Notes: generated by a model from the sequence alone, not told the origin. DNA of 64,000 nucleotides from Ptiloglossa arizonensis (GCF_051014685.1 NW_027478398.1:2232001-2296000); one strand, 5' to 3'. Counted from the stretch's first letter, positions 40,598-54,635 are shown. Translations and numbers: made by a program.

Positions 40598-43500
40598 GCA
40601 ACAGGAATTTCTCGAGTTCGTCAATCCGTTCGCGAGATATGGGAGTTTGAAGTTAAGGAATGCTTGAGGAACCATCAAAATTTTCGCAAGTCTGATACTC
40701 GAAACCAATAACTACAAAGCCCTAGGGGAAAAATACACATACCTTTGTAATCGGGCGAGTTTATACTTTCAGATGCAACAGGAATTTCGCGAGCTCGTCA
40801 ATCCTTTCGCGAGATATGGGAGTTTGAAGTTAAGGAATGCTTGAGAAACCATCAAAATTTTCGCAAGTCTGATACTCGAAACCAATAACTACAAAGGCCT
40901 AGGGGAAAAGTACACACACCATTGTAATCGGGCGAGTTTCTACTTTCAGATGCAACAGGAGTTCCTCGAGTTCGTCAATCCGTTCGCGAGATATGGGAGT
41001 TTGATGTTAAGGAATGGTTGAGAAACCATCAAAATTTTCTCAAGTCTGATACTCGAAACCAATAACTACAAAGCACTAGGGGAAAAATACAGATACCTTT
41101 GTAATCGGGCGAGTTTATACTTTCAGATGCAACAGGAATTTCTCGAGCTCGTCAATCCGTTCGCGAGATATGGGAGTTTGAAGTTAAGGAATGGTTGAGA
41201 AACCATCAAAATTTTCGCAAGTCTGATACTCGAAACCGACAACCGGAACGGCCTAGGGGAAAAGTACACACACCATTGTAATCGGGACAGTTTCTACTTT
41301 CAAATGCAACAGGAATTTCTCGAGTTCGCCAATCCGTTCGCGAGGTATCGGAGTTTGAAGTTGAGGAATGGTTAAGAAACCATCAAATTTTCGCAAGTCT
41401 GATACTCGAAACCAGTAACTACTATGGCCTAGGGCAAAAATACACATGCCGTTGTAATCGGTCGAGTTTCTACTTTCAGATGCAACAGGAATTTCTCGAG
41501 TTCGTCAATCCGTTCGCGAGATATGGGAGTTTGAAGTTAAGGAATGGTTGAGAAACCATCAAAATTTTCGCAAGTGTGATACTCGAAACCAATAACTGGA
41601 ATGGCCTAGGGGAAAAGTACACATACCGTTGTAATCGGACGAGTCTCTGGTTTCAGATGCAACAGGAATTTCTCGAGCTCGTCAATCCGTTCGCGAGATA
41701 TGGGAGTTTGAAGTTAAGGAATGGTTGAGAAACAATCAAAATTTTCGCAAGTGTGATACTCGAAACCAATAACTGGAACGGCCAAGGGGAAAAATACACA
41801 TACCGTTGTAATCGGACGAGTTTCGCTTTCAGATGCAACAGGAATTTCTCGAATTCGTCAATCCGTTCGCGAGATATGGGAGTTTGAAGTTAAGGAATGG
41901 TTAAGAAACCATCAAAATTTTCGCAATTCTGATGCTAGAAGCGAATAACTGGAATGACCTAGGGAAAAAGTACACACACCATTGTAATCGGTCGACTTTC
42001 TACTTTCAGATGCAACAGGAATATCTCGAGCTCGTCAATCCGTTCGCGAGATATGGGAGTTTGAAGTTAAGGAATGGTTGAGAAACAATCAAAATTTTCG
42101 AAAGTCTGATACTCGAAACCAATAACTAGAGCGGCCAAGGGGAAAAATACACATACCGTTGTAATCGGACGAGTTTCGCTTTCAGATCCAACAGGAAATA
42201 ATCGAGTTCATCAATCCGTTCGCGAGATATGGGAGTTTGAAGTTAAGGAATGGTTGAGAAACCATCAAAATATTCGCAAGTCTGATACTCGAAACCAATA
42301 ACTACAAAGGCCTAGGAGACAGATACACATACCTTTGTAATCGGGCGAGTTTCTACATTCAGATGCAACAGGAATTTCTCGAGCTCGTCAATCCGTTCGC
42401 GAGATATGGGAGTTTGAAGTTAAGGAATGGTTGAGAAACCATCAAAATTTTCGCAAGTCTTATACTCGAAACCAACAACTGGAATGGCCTAGGAGAAAAT
42501 TACACACACCCTTGTAATGGGGCGAGTTTATACTTTCAGATGCAACAGGAATTTCACGAGCTCGTCAATCCTTTCGCGAGATATGGGAGTTTGAAGTTAA
42601 GGAACGCTTGAGAAACCATCAAAATTTTCGCAAGTCTGATACTCGAAACCAATAACTACAAAGGCCTAGGGGAAAAGAACACACACCATTCTAATCGGGC
42701 CAGTTTCTACTTTCAAATGCAACAGGAATTTCTCGAGTTCGCCAATCCGTTCGCGAGGTATCGGAGTTTGAAGTTGAGGAATGGTTAAGAAACCATCAAA
42801 ATTTCGCAAGTCTGATACTCGAAACCAGTAACTACTATGGCCTAGGGCAAAAATAAACATGCCGTTGTAATCGGTCGAGTTCCTACTTTCAGATGCAACA
42901 GGAATTTCTCGAGTTCGTCAATCCGTTCGCGAGATATGGGAGTTTGAAGTTAAGGAATGGTTGAGAAACCATCAAAATTTTCGCAAGTGTGATAATCGAA
43001 ACCAATAACTGGAATGGCCTAGGGGAAAAGTACACATACCGTTGTAATCGGACGAGCTTCTGGTTTCAGATGCAACAGGAATTTCTCGAGCTCGTCAATC
43101 CGTTCGCGAGATATGGGAGTTTGAAGTTAAGGAATGGTTGAGAAACAATCAAAATTTTCGCAAGTGTGATACTCGAAACCAATAACTGGAACGGCCAAGG
43201 GGAAAAATACACATACCGTTGAAATCGGACGAGTTTCGCTTTCAGATGCAACAGGAATTTCTCGAGTTCGTCAATCCGTTCGCGAGATATGGGAGTTTGA
43301 AGTTAAGGAATGGTTGAGAAACCATCAAAATTTTCGCAATTCTGATGCTAGAAACGTATAACTGGAATGACCTAGGGAAAAAAAGTACACACACCATGGT
43401 AATCGGTCGACTTTCTACTTTCAGATGCAACAGGAAATAATCGAGTTCTTCAATCCGTTCGCGAGATATGGGAGTTTGAAGTTAAGGAATGGTTGAGAAA

Positions 43501-44021
43501 CCATCAAAATTTTCGCAAGTCTGATTCTCAAAACCAATAACTACAATGCCCTAGGGGAAAAATACACATACCTTTGTAATCGGACGAGCTTCTGATTTCA
43601 GATGCAACAGGAATTTCTCGAGTTCGTCAATCCGTTCGCGATATATGGGAGTTTGAAGTTAAGGAATGGTTGAGAAACCATCCAAATTTTCGCAATTCTG
43701 ATGCTAGAATCGAATAACTGGAATGACCTAGGGGAAAAGTACACACACCATTGTAATCGGTAGACTTTCTACTTTCAGATGCAACAGGAAATAATCGAGT
43801 TCGCCAATCCGTTCGCGAGGTATCGGAGTTTGAAGTTAAGGAATGGTTGAGAAACCATCAAAATTTTCGCAAGTCTGATACTCGAAACCTATAACTACTA
43901 TGGCCTAGGGCAGAAATACACATACCGTTGTAATCGGACGAGCTGCTGGTTTCAGATGCAACAGGAATTTCTCGAGTTCGTCAATCCGTTCGCGAGATAT
44001 GGGAGTTTGAAGTTAAGGAAT
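40598..44021 (+). repeat. 21-mer HOR, copy 2, two monomers shorter
   Basis: It follows copy 1 at offset 3,713 from the tcagatgcaac junction to about 43500, then at offset 3,360 to about 44021. The 353-bp change removes the two units described in copy 1 (39786-40139). I saw no substitutions in the parts compared. The first 972 bp (40598-41569) is also shared with 31394-32365 and 36885-37856, giving three copies of that stretch. Confidence 0.88.
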
Positions 44022-44057
44022 GGTTGAGAAACCATCACAATTTTCGCAAGTCTGATA

Positions 44058-45655
44058 CTCGAAACCAATAACTACAAAGTCCTAGGGGAAAAATACACAT
44101 ACATTTGTAATCGGGCGAGTTTATACTTTCAGATGCAACAGGAATTGATAGAGCTCGTCAATCCGTTCGCGAGATATAGGAGTTTGAAATTAAGGAACGG
44201 TTGAGAAACCATCAAAATTTTCGCAAGTCTGATACTCAAAACCAATAACTACAAAGGCCTAGGGGAAAAATACACATACCTTTGTAATCGGGCGAGTTTA
44301 TACTTTCAGATGCAACAGGAATTTCTCGAGCTCGTCAATCCTTTCGCGAGATATGGGAGTTTGAAGTTAAGGAATGGTTGAGAAACCATCAAAATTTTCG
44401 CAAGTCTGGTACTCGAAACCAATAACTGGAATGGCCTAGGGGAAAAATACACATACCCTTGTAATCGGGAGAGCTTCTACTTTCAGATGCAACAGGAATT
44501 TCTCGAGTTCGTCAGTCCGTTCGCGAGATATGGGAGTTTGAAGTTGAGAAATGGTTGAGAAACCATCAAAATTTTCGCAAGTCTGATACTCGAAAACAAT
44601 AACTGGAACGGCCTAGGGGAAAAGTACACACACCATTGTAATCGGGCAAGTCTCTACTTTCAGGGGCGACAGGAACTTCTCGAATTCGCCAATCCGTTCG
44701 CGAGGTATCGGAGTTTGAAGTTAAGGAATGGTTGAGAAACCATCACAATTTTCGCAAGTCTGATACTCGAAACCAATAACTACAATGGCCTAGGGGAAAA
44801 ATGCACATACCTTTGAAATCGGGCGAGTTTCTACTTTCAGATGCAACAGGAATTTCTCGAGTTCGTCAATCCGTTCGCGATATATGGGAGTTTGAAGTTA
44901 AGGAATGGTTGAGAATCCATCCAAATTTTCGCAATTCTGATGCTAGAATCGAATAACTGGAATGACCTAGGGGAAAAGTACACACACCATTGTAATCGGT
45001 AGACTTTCTAATTTCAGATGCAACAGGAAATAATCGAGTTCGTCAATCCGTTCGCGAGATATGGGAGATTGAAGTTAAGGAATGCTTGAGAAACCATCAA
45101 AATTTTCGCAAGTCTGAAACTCGAAACCAATAACTACAAAGTCCTAGGGGAAAAATACACATACATTTGTAATCGGGCGAGTTTATACTTTCAGATGCAA
45201 CAGGAATTGATAGAGCTCGTCATTCCGATCGCGAGATATAGGAGTTTGAAATTAAGGAACGGTTGAGAAACCATCAAAATTTTCGCAAGTGTGATACTCA
45301 AAACCAATAACTACAAAGGCCTAGGGGAAAAATACACATACCTTTGTAATCGGGCGAGTTTATACTTTCAGATGCAACAGGAATTTGTCGAGCTCGTCAA
45401 TCCTTTCGCGAGATATGGGAGTTTGAAGTTAAGGAATGGTTGAGAAACCATCAAAATTTTCGCAAGTCTGGTACTCGAAACCAATAACTGGAATGGCCTA
45501 GGGGAAAAATACACATACCCTTGTAATCGGGAGAGCTTCTACTTTCAGATGCAACAGGAATTTCTCGAGTTCGTCAATCCGTTCGCGAGATATGGGAGTT
45601 TGAAGTTGAGAAACGGTTGAGAAACCATCAAAATTTTCGCAAGTCTGGTACTCGA
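44058..45655 (+). repeat. 6-mer HOR (period 1,062 bp), one full and one partial copy
   Basis: The private allele caggaattgatagagctcg is at about 44139 and 45201, 1,062 bp (6 x 177) apart. It is followed in both copies by aggagtttgaaattaagg, a tactcaaaacc unit, and cttgtaatcgggagagc. The copies match over about 530 bp and then part (44594 and 45656), so copy 2 holds about three of the six units. Small differences (gtcattccgatcg, ggaatttgtcgag) show it is not the newest event. Confidence 0.8.
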
Positions 45656-46099
45656 AACCAATAACTGGAATGGCCTAGGGGAAAAATACAGATACCCTTG
45701 TAATCGGGAGAGTTTCTACTTTCAGATGCAACAGGAAATAATCGAGTTCGTCAATCCGTTCCCGAGATATGGGAGTATGAAATTAAGGAACGGTTGAGAA
45801 ACCATCAAAATTTTCGCAAGTCTGATACTCGAAACCAATAACTGGAATGACCTAGGGGAAAAGTACACACACCATCTTAACGGGGCGAGTTTCTACTTTC
45901 AGATGCAACAGGAATTCCTCGAGTTCGTCAATCCGTTCGCAAGATATGGGAGTTTGAAATTAAGGAACGGTTGAGAAACCATCAAAATTTACGCAAGTCT
46001 GATACTCGAAACCAACAACTACTATGGCCTAGGGCAAAAATACACATACCGTTGTAATCGGACGAGTTTCTGGTTTCAGATGCAACAGGAATTTCTCGA

Positions 46100-47040
46100 G
46101 TTCGTCAATCCGTTCGCGAAATATGGGAGATTGAAGTTAAAGAAAGGTTGAGAAACCATCACAATTTTCGCAAGTCTGATACTCGAAACCACTAACTACT
46201 GTGGCCTAGGGCAAAAATACACATACCATTGTAATCGAGCGAGTTTCTGCTTTCAGATGCAAGAGGAATTTCTCGAGTTCGTCATTTCGTTCGCGAGATA
46301 TGGTAGCTTGAATTTAAGGAATGGTTGAGAAACAATCAAAATTTTCGCAAGTCTGATACTCGAAACCAATAACTACTGTGGCCTAGGGCAAAAATACGCA
46401 CACCATTGTAATCGGGCGCGTTTCTACTTTCAGATGCAACAGGAATTTCTCGAGTTCGTCAATCCGTTCGCGAGATATGTGAGTTTGAAGTTAAGGAATG
46501 GTTGAGAAACCATCAAAATTTTCCAAGTCTGATACTCGAAACCAATAACTGGAATGGCCGAGGGGATACGTACAGACACCATTGTAATCGGGCTAGTTTC
46601 TACTTTCAGGGGCAACAGGAATTTCTCGAGTTCGTCAATCCGTTCGCGAGATATGGGAGTTTGAAGTTAAGGAATGGTTGAGAAACCATCGAAATTTACC
46701 GCAAGTCGGATACTCGAAACCAATAACTACTATGGCCTAGGGCAAAAATGTACATACCGTTTTAATCGGGCGAGATTCTGCTTTCAGATGCAACAGGAAT
46801 TTCTCGAGTTTGTCAATCCGTTCACGAGATATGGGAGTTTGAAGTTAAGGAATGGTTGAGAAACCATCGAAATTTACCGCAAGTCTGATACTCGAAACCA
46901 ATAACTACAAAGGTCTAGCGGAAAAATTCACATACCGTTGTAATCGGGCGAGTTTCTACTTCCACATGCAACAGGAATTTCTCGAGTTCGTCAATCCGTT
47001 CGCGAGATATGGGAGCTTGAAGTTAAAGAATGGTTGAGAA
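46100..47040 (+). repeat. diverged monomers without an evident partner copy
   Basis: These units carry several private changes: gtcatttcgttcgcg and gtagcttgaatttaagg near 46285-46315, gccgaggggatacgtacag near 46557, gttttaatcggg near 46760, and an extra base in gaaatttaccgcaag (two adjacent units, spacing 178 bp). I found no matching ordered set elsewhere in the window. They separate the 27-46 kb block from the more uniform 47-58 kb zone. Confidence 0.55.
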
Positions 47041-49293
47041 ACCATCAAAATTTTCGCTGCTCGAATACTCGAAACCAATAACTACAAAGGCCTAGGGGAA
47101 AGTACACATACCATTGTAATCGGGCGAGTTTCTACTTTCAGATGCAACAGGAATTTCTCGAGTTCGTCAATCCGTTCGCGAGAAATGGGAATTTGAAGTT
47201 AAAGAATGGTTGAGAAACCATCAAAATTTTCGCGTGTCGAATACTCGAAACCAATAACTACAAAGGCCTAGGGGAAAAGTACACATACCATTGTAATCGG
47301 GCGAGTTTCTACTTTCAGAGGCAACAGGAATTTCTCGAGTTCGTCAAACCGTTCGCGAGATATGTAAGTGTGAAGTTAAAGAATGGTTGAGAAACCATCA
47401 AAATTTTCGCTGGTCGAATACTCGAAACCAATAACTACAAAGGCCTTGGGGAAAAATACACGTACCGTTGTAATCGGGCGAGTTTCTACATTCAGATGCA
47501 ACAGGAATTTCTCGAGTTCGTCAATCCGTTCGCGAGAAATGGGAATTTGAAATTAAGGAATGGTTGAGAAACCATCAAAATTTTCGCAAGTCTGATACTC
47601 GAAACCAATAACTACTATGGCCTAGGGCAAAAATGTACAAACCGTTGTAACCGGGCGAGTTTCTGCTTTCAGATGCAATAGGAAATTCTCGAGTTCGTCA
47701 ATCCATTCGCGAGATATGGAAGTTTGAAGTTAAGGAATGATTGAGAAACCATCAAAATTTTCGCGAGTCTGATACACGAAACCAATAACTACAAAGGCCC
47801 AGCCGAAAAATACACATACCGTTGTAATCGGGCGAGTTTCTAGTTTCACATGCAACAGGAATTTCTCGAGTTCGTCAATGCGTTCGCAAGATATGGGAGT
47901 TTGAAGTTAAGGAATGGTTGAGAAACCATCAAAATTTTCTCTGGTCTGATACTCGAAACCAATAACTGGAATGGCCTAGGGGAAAAGTACACACACCATT
48001 GTATTCGGGCTAGTTTCTACTTTCAGAGGCAACAGGAATTTCTCGAGTTCGTCAAACCGTTCGCGAGATATGTAAGTGTGAAGTTAAAGAATGGTTGAGA
48101 AACCATCAAAATTTTCGCTGGTCGAATACTCGAAACCAATAACTACAAAGGCCTTGGGGAAAAATACACGTACCGTTGTAATCGGGCGAGTTTCTACTTT
48201 CAGATGCAACAGGAATTTCTCGAGTTCGTCAATCCGTTCGCGAGAAATGGGAATTTGAAGTTAAAGAATGGTTGAGAAACCATCAAAATTTTCGCTGCTC
48301 GAATACTCGAAACCAATAACTACAAAGGCCTAGGGGAAAAGTACACATACCATTGTAATCGGGCGAGTTTCTACTTTCAGATGCAACAGGAATTTCTCGA
48401 GTTCGTCAATCCGTTCGCGAGAAATGGGAATTTGAAGTTAAAGAATGGTTGAGAAACCATCAAAATTTTCGCTGCTCGAATACTCGAAACCAATAACTAC
48501 AAAGGCCTAGGGGAAAAGTACACATACCATTGTAATCGGGCGAGTTTCTACTTTCAGAGGCAACAGGAATTTCTCGAGTTCGTCAAACCGTTCGCGAGAT
48601 ATGTAAGTGTGAAGTTAAAGAATGTTTGAGAAACCATCAAAATTTTCGCTGGTCGAATACTCGAAACCAATAACTACAAAGGCCTTGGGGAAAAATACAC
48701 GTACCGTTGTAATCGGGCGAGTTTCTACTTTCAGATGCAACAGGAATTTCTCGAGTTCGTCAATCCGTTCGCGAGAAATGGGAATTTGAAATTAAGGAAT
48801 GGTTGAGAAACCATCAAAATTTTCGCAAGTCTGATACTCGAAACCAATAACTACTATGGCCTAGGGCAAAAATGTACAAACCGTTGTAACCGGGCGAGTT
48901 TCTGCTTTCAGATGCAATAGGAAATTCTCGAGTTCGTCAATCCATTCGCGAGATATGGAAGTTTGAAGTTAAGGAATGATTGAGAAACCATCAAAATTTT
49001 CGCGAGTCTGATACTCGAAACCAATAACTACAAAGGCCCAGCGGAAAAATACACATACCGTTGTAATCGGGCGAGTTTCTAGTTTCACATGCAACAGGAA
49101 ATTCTCGAGTTCGTCAATGCGTTCGCAAGATATGGGAGTTTGAAGTTAAGGAATGGTTGAGAAACCATCAAAATTTTCTCTGGTCTGATACTCGAAACCA
49201 ATAACTGGAATGGCCTAGGGGAAAAGTACACACACCATTGTATTCGGGCTAGTTTCTACTTTCAGAGGCAACAGGAATTTCTCGAGTTCGTCA
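47030..49293 (+). repeat. 7-mer HOR (period 1,239 bp), two copies
   Basis: aatgtacaaaccgttg is at about 47633 and 48872, 1,239 bp (7 x 177) apart; cgctgctcgaatactcg is at about 47055 and 48293. Ordered neighbours match: gtcaaaccg with atgtaagtgtgaag, ccttggggaaaaatacacg, gcaataggaaattctcg, aaggcccagc. The copies part at about 48,055 and 49,294 (tcaaaccg against tcaatccg). Inside, 3- and 4-unit spacings of gtcaaaccg (47343, 48051, 48582) show further small duplications. Confidence 0.75.
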
Positions 49294-49909
49294 ATCCGTT
49301 CGCGAGATATGGGAGATTGAAGTCAAGGAATGGTTGAGAAACCATCGAAATTTTCGCTGGTCTGATGCTCGAAACCAACAACTGTAATGGCCTAGGGAAA
49401 AAGTACGCACACCATTGTAATCGGGCTAGTTTCTACTTTCAGAGGCAACAGGAATTTCTCGAGTTCGTCAATCCGTCGCGAGATATGGGAGTTTGAAGTT
49501 AAGGAATGGTTGAGAAACCATCAAAATTTTCGCAAGCCTGATACTCGAAACCAATAACTACAAAGGCCTAGGGGCAAAATACACATACCGTTGTAATCGG
49601 GCGAGTTTCTACTTCCACATGCAACAGGAAATTCTCGAGTTCGTCAATGCGTTCGCAAGATATGGGAGTTTGAAGTTAAGGAATGGTTGAGAAACCATCA
49701 AAATTTTCGCTGGTCTGATACTCGAAACCAATAACTGGAATGGCCTAGGGGAAAAGTACACACACCATTGTATTCGGGCTAGTTTCTACTTTCAGAGGCA
49801 ACAGGAATTTCTCGAGTTCGTCAATCCGTTCGCGAGATATGGGAGTTTGAAGTTAAGGAATTGTTGAGAAACCTTCACAAATTTCGCAAGTCTGATACAC
49901 GAAACCAAC

Positions 49910-51059
49910 AACTGGAATGGCCTAGGGGAAAAGTGCAAACACCATTGTAATCGGGCGGGTTTCTACTTTCAGACACAACAGGAATTTCTCGAGTTCGTCA
50001 ATGCGTTCGCGAGGTATGGGAGTTTGAAGATAAGGAATGGCTGAGAAATCATCAAAATTTTCGCAAGTCTGATACTCGAAACCAATAACTACAATGACCT
50101 TGGGGAAAAATACACATACCGTTGTAATCTGGCGAGTTTCTACTTTCAGATGCAACAGGAATTTCTCGAGTTCGTCAATCCGTTCGCGAGATATGGGAGT
50201 TTGAAGTTAAGGAATGGCTGAGAAATCATCAAAATTTTCGCAAGTCTGATACTCGAATCTAATAACTACTGTGGCCTAGGGCAAAAATACACATACCGTT
50301 GTAATCGGGCGAGTTTCTGCTTTCCGATGCAATAGGAAATTCTCGAGTTCGTCAATCCGTTCGCGAGATATGGAAGTTTGAAGTTAACGAATGATTGAGA
50401 AACCATCAACATTTTCGCAAGTCTGATTCTCGAAACCAATAACTACAAAGGCATAGCGGAAAAATACACATACCGTTGTAATCGGGCGAGTTTCTACTTT
50501 CAGATGCAATAGGAAATTCTCCAGTTCGTCAATCCGTTCGCGAGATATGTAAGTGTGAAGTTAAGGAATGGTTGAGAAACCATCAAAATTATCGCAAGTC
50601 TGATACTCGAAACCAATAAGTGGAATGGCCTAGGGGAAAAGTACACACACCATTGTAATCGGGCCAGTTTCTACTTTCAAATGCAACAGGAATTTCTCGA
50701 GTTCGTCAATCCGTTCGCGAGATATGTAAGTGTGAAGTTAAGGAATGGTTGAGAAACCATCAAAATTATCGCAAGTCTGATACTCGAAACCAACAACTGG
50801 AATGGCCTACGGGAAAAGTACACATACCATTGTAATCGGGCGAGTTTCTATTTTCAGATGCAACAGGAATTTCTCGAGTTCGTCAATCCGTTCGCGAGAA
50901 ATGGGGGTTTGAATTTAAGGAATGGTTGAGAAACCATCAAAATTTTCGCAAGTCTGATACTCGAAACCAATAACTACAATGGCCTAGGGGAAAGATACAC
51001 ATACCGTTGTAATCGGGCGAGTTTCTACTTTCAGATGCAACAGGAATTTCTCGAGTTCG
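49910..51059 (+). repeat. 17-mer-spaced segment, copy 1 (offset 3,007 bp)
   Basis: gtgcaaacaccattg with tcagacacaacagg at 49933 recurs at 52940, 3,007 bp away (17 units minus 2). The following units match in order: gctgagaaatcatc, tgaccttggggaaa, cttccgatgcaatagg, gttaacgaatgattgag, ggcatagcgg, aaaattatcgc. The match ends near 51059 and 54066. Confidence 0.75.
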
Positions 51060-52029
51060 ACAATCCGTTCGCGAGAAATTGGGGTTTGAATTTAAGGAAT
51101 GGTTGACAAACCATCAAAATTTTCGCAAGTCTGATACTCGAAACCAATAACTACAATGGCTTAGGGGATAAATACACATACCGTTGTAATCGGGCGAGTT
51201 TCTGCTCTCAGATGCAACAGGAATTTCTCGAGTTCGCCAATCCGTTCGCGAGATATGGGAGTTTGAAGTTAAGGAATGGTTGAGAAACCATCAAAATTTT
51301 CGCAAGTCTGATACTCGAATCCAATAACAACTATGGCCTAGGGCAAAAATGCTCATACCGTTGTAACCGGGCGAGTTTCTGCTTTCAGGTGCAACAGGAA
51401 ATTCTCGAGTTCGTCAATCCGTTCGCGAGATATGTAAGTGTGAAGTTAAGGAATGGTTGAGAAACCATCAAAATTATCGCAAGTCTGATACTCGAAACCA
51501 ACAACTGGAATGGCCTACGGGATAAGTACACATACCATTGTAATCGGGCGGGTTTCTATTTTCAGATGCAACAGGAATTTCTCGAGTTCGTCAATCCGTT
51601 CGCGAGAAATGGGGGTTTGAATTTAAGGAATGGTTGAGAAACCATCAAAATTTTCGCAAGTTTGATACTCGAAACCAATAACTACAATGGCTTAGGGGAT
51701 AAATACACATACCGTTGTAATCGGGCGAGTTTCTGCTCTCAGATGCAACAGGTATTTCTCGAGTTCGCCAATCCGTTCGCGAGATATGGGAGTTTGAAGT
51801 TAAGGAATGGTTGAGAAACCATCAAAATTTTCGCAAGTCTGATACTCGAAACCAATAACAACTATGGCCTAGGGCAAAAATGCTCATACCGTTGTAACCG
51901 GGCGAGTTTCTGCTTTCAGGTGCAACAGGAAATTCTCGAGTTCGTCAATCCGTTCGCGAGATATGTAAGTGTGAAGTTAAGGAATGGTTGAGAAACCATC
52001 AAAATTATCGCAAGTCTGATACTCGAAAC
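50791..52029 (+). repeat. 4-mer then 3-mer tandem units
   Basis: caacaactgg with ggcctacggg opens units at 50791, 51499 and 52030, 708 and 531 bp apart (exactly 4 and 3 monomers). The unit with aataacaactatgg and aaatgctcataccg recurs at 51351 and 51882 (531 bp). One of the tandem copies has therefore gained or lost one monomer. Confidence 0.75.
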
Positions 52030-54635
52030 CAACAACTGGAATGGCCTACGGGAAAAGTACACATACCATTGTAATCGGGCGAGTTTCTATTTTCAGATGC
52101 AACAGGAATTTCTCGAGTTCGTCAATCCGTTCGCGAGAAATGGGGGTTTGAATTTAAGGAATGGTTGAGAAACCATCAAAATTTTCGCAAGTCTGATACT
52201 CGAAACCAATAACTACAATGGCCTAGGGGAAAGATACACATACCGTTGTAATCGGGCGAGTTTCTAGTTTCAGATGCAACAGGAATTTCTCGAGTTCGTC
52301 AATCCGTTCGCAAGATATGGGAGTTTGAAGTTATGGAATGGTTGAGAAACCATCAAAATTTTCGCAAGTCTGATACTCGAAACCAATAACTACAATGGCC
52401 TAGGGGAAAAATACACATACCGTTGTAATCGGGCGAGTTTCTACTTTCAGATGCAACAGGAATTTCTCGAGTTCGCAATCCGTTCGCGAGATATGGGAGT
52501 TTGAAGTTAAGGAATGGTTGAGAAACCATCAAAATTTTCGCAAGTCTGATACTCGAAACCGATAACTACAAAGGCCTAGGGGAAAAATACACATACCGTT
52601 GTAATCGGGCGAGTTTCTACTTCCACATGCAACAGGAATTTCTCGAGTTCGTCAATCCGTTCGCGAGATATGGGGTTTGAATTTAAGGAATGGTTGAGAA
52701 ACCATCAAAATTTTCGTAAGTCTGTTACTCGAAACCAATAACTGGAATGGCCTAGGGGAAAAGTACACATACCATTGTAATCGGGCGAGTTTCTACTTTC
52801 AGATGCAACAGGAATTTCTCGAGTTCGTCAATCCGTTCGCGAGATATGGGAGTTTGAAGTTAAGGAATGGTTGAGAAACCATCAAAATTTTCGCTGGTCG
52901 AATACTCGAAACCAATAACTGGAATGGCCTAGGGGAAAAGTGCAAACACCATTGTAATCGGGCGGGTTTCTACTTTCAGACACAACAGGAATTTCTCGAG
53001 TTCGTCAATGCGTTCACGAGGTATGGGAGTTTGAAGTTAAGGAATGGCTGAGAAATCATCAAAATTTTCGCAAGTCTGATACTCGAAACCAATAACTACA
53101 ATGACCTTGGGGAAAAATACACATACCGTTGTAATCGGGCGAGTTTCTACTTTCAGATGCAACAGGAATTTCTCGAGTTCGTCCATCCGTTCGCGAGATA
53201 TGGGAGTTTGAAGTTAAGGAATGGCTGAGAAATCATCAAAATTTTCGCAAGTCTGATACTCGAATCCAATAACTACTGTGGCCTAGGGCAAAAATACACA
53301 TACCGTTGTAATCGGGCGAGTTTCTGCTTTCCGATGCAATAGGAAATTCTCGAGTTCGTCAATCCGTTCGCGAGATATGGAAGTTTGAAGTTAACGAATG
53401 ATTGAGAAACCATCAACATTTTCGCAAGTCTGATTCTCGAAACCAATAACTACAAAGGCATAGCGGAAAAATACACATACCGTTGTAATCGGGCGAGTTT
53501 CTACTTTCAGATGCAATAGGAAATTCTCGAGTTCGTCAATCCGTTCGCGAGATATGTAAGTGTGAAGTTAAGGAATGGTTGAGAAACCATCAAAATTATC
53601 GCAAGTCTGATACTCGAAACCAATAAGTGGAATGGCCTAGGGGAAAAGTACACATATCATTGTAATCGGGCGAGTTTCTACTTTCAGATGCAACAGGAAT
53701 TTCTCGAGTTCGTCAAACCGTTCGCGAGATATGTAAGTGTGAAGTTAAGGAATGGTTGAGAAACCATCAAAATTATCGCAAGTCTGATACTCGAAACCAA
53801 CAACTGGAATGGCCTACGGGAAAAGTACACATACCATTGTAATCGGGCGAGTTTCTATTTTCAGATGCAACAGGAATTTCTCGAGTTCGTCAATCCGTTC
53901 GCGAGAATTGGGGGTTTGAATTTAAGGAATGGTTGAGAAACCATCAAAATTTTCGCAAGTCTGATACTCGAAACCAATAACTACAATGGCCTAGGGGAAA
54001 GATACACATACCGTTGTAATCGGGCGAGTTTCTACTTTCAGATGCAACAGGAATTTCTCGAGTTCGTCAATCCGTTCGCAAGATATGGGAGTTTGAAGTT
54101 ATGGAATGGTTGAGAAACCATCAAAATTTTCGCAAGTCTGATACTCGAAACCAATAACTACAATGGCCTAGGGGAAAAATACACATACCGTTGTAATCGG
54201 GCGAGTTTCTACTTTCAGATGCAACAGGAATTTCTCGAGTTCGCAATCCGTTCGCGAGATATGGGAGTTTGAAGTTAAGGAATGGTTGAGAAACCATCAA
54301 AATTTTCGCAAGTCTGATACTCGAAACCGATAACTACAAAGGCCTAGGGGAAAAATACACATACCGTTGTAATCGGGCGAGTTTCTACTTCCACATGCAA
54401 CAGGAATTTCTCGAGTTCGTCAATCCGTTCGCGAGATATGGGGGTTTGAATTTAAGGAATGGTTGAGAAACCATCAAAATTTTCGCAAGTCTGTTACTCG
54501 AAACCAATAACTGGAATGGCCTAGGGGAAAAGTACACATACCATTGTAATCGGGCGAGTTTCTACTTTCAGATGCAACAGGAATTTCTCGAGTTCGTCAA
54601 TCCGTTCGCGAGATATGGGAGTTTGAAGTTAAGGA

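Noticed and set aside
27115..44021. Many 61-79 codon minus-strand open frames (for example at 29211, 32049, 34702, 37540, 38953, 41253)
   Set aside because: They are identical or near-identical shadows of successive satellite units in two minus frames, and their repetition follows the HOR periods. No known domain is visible.
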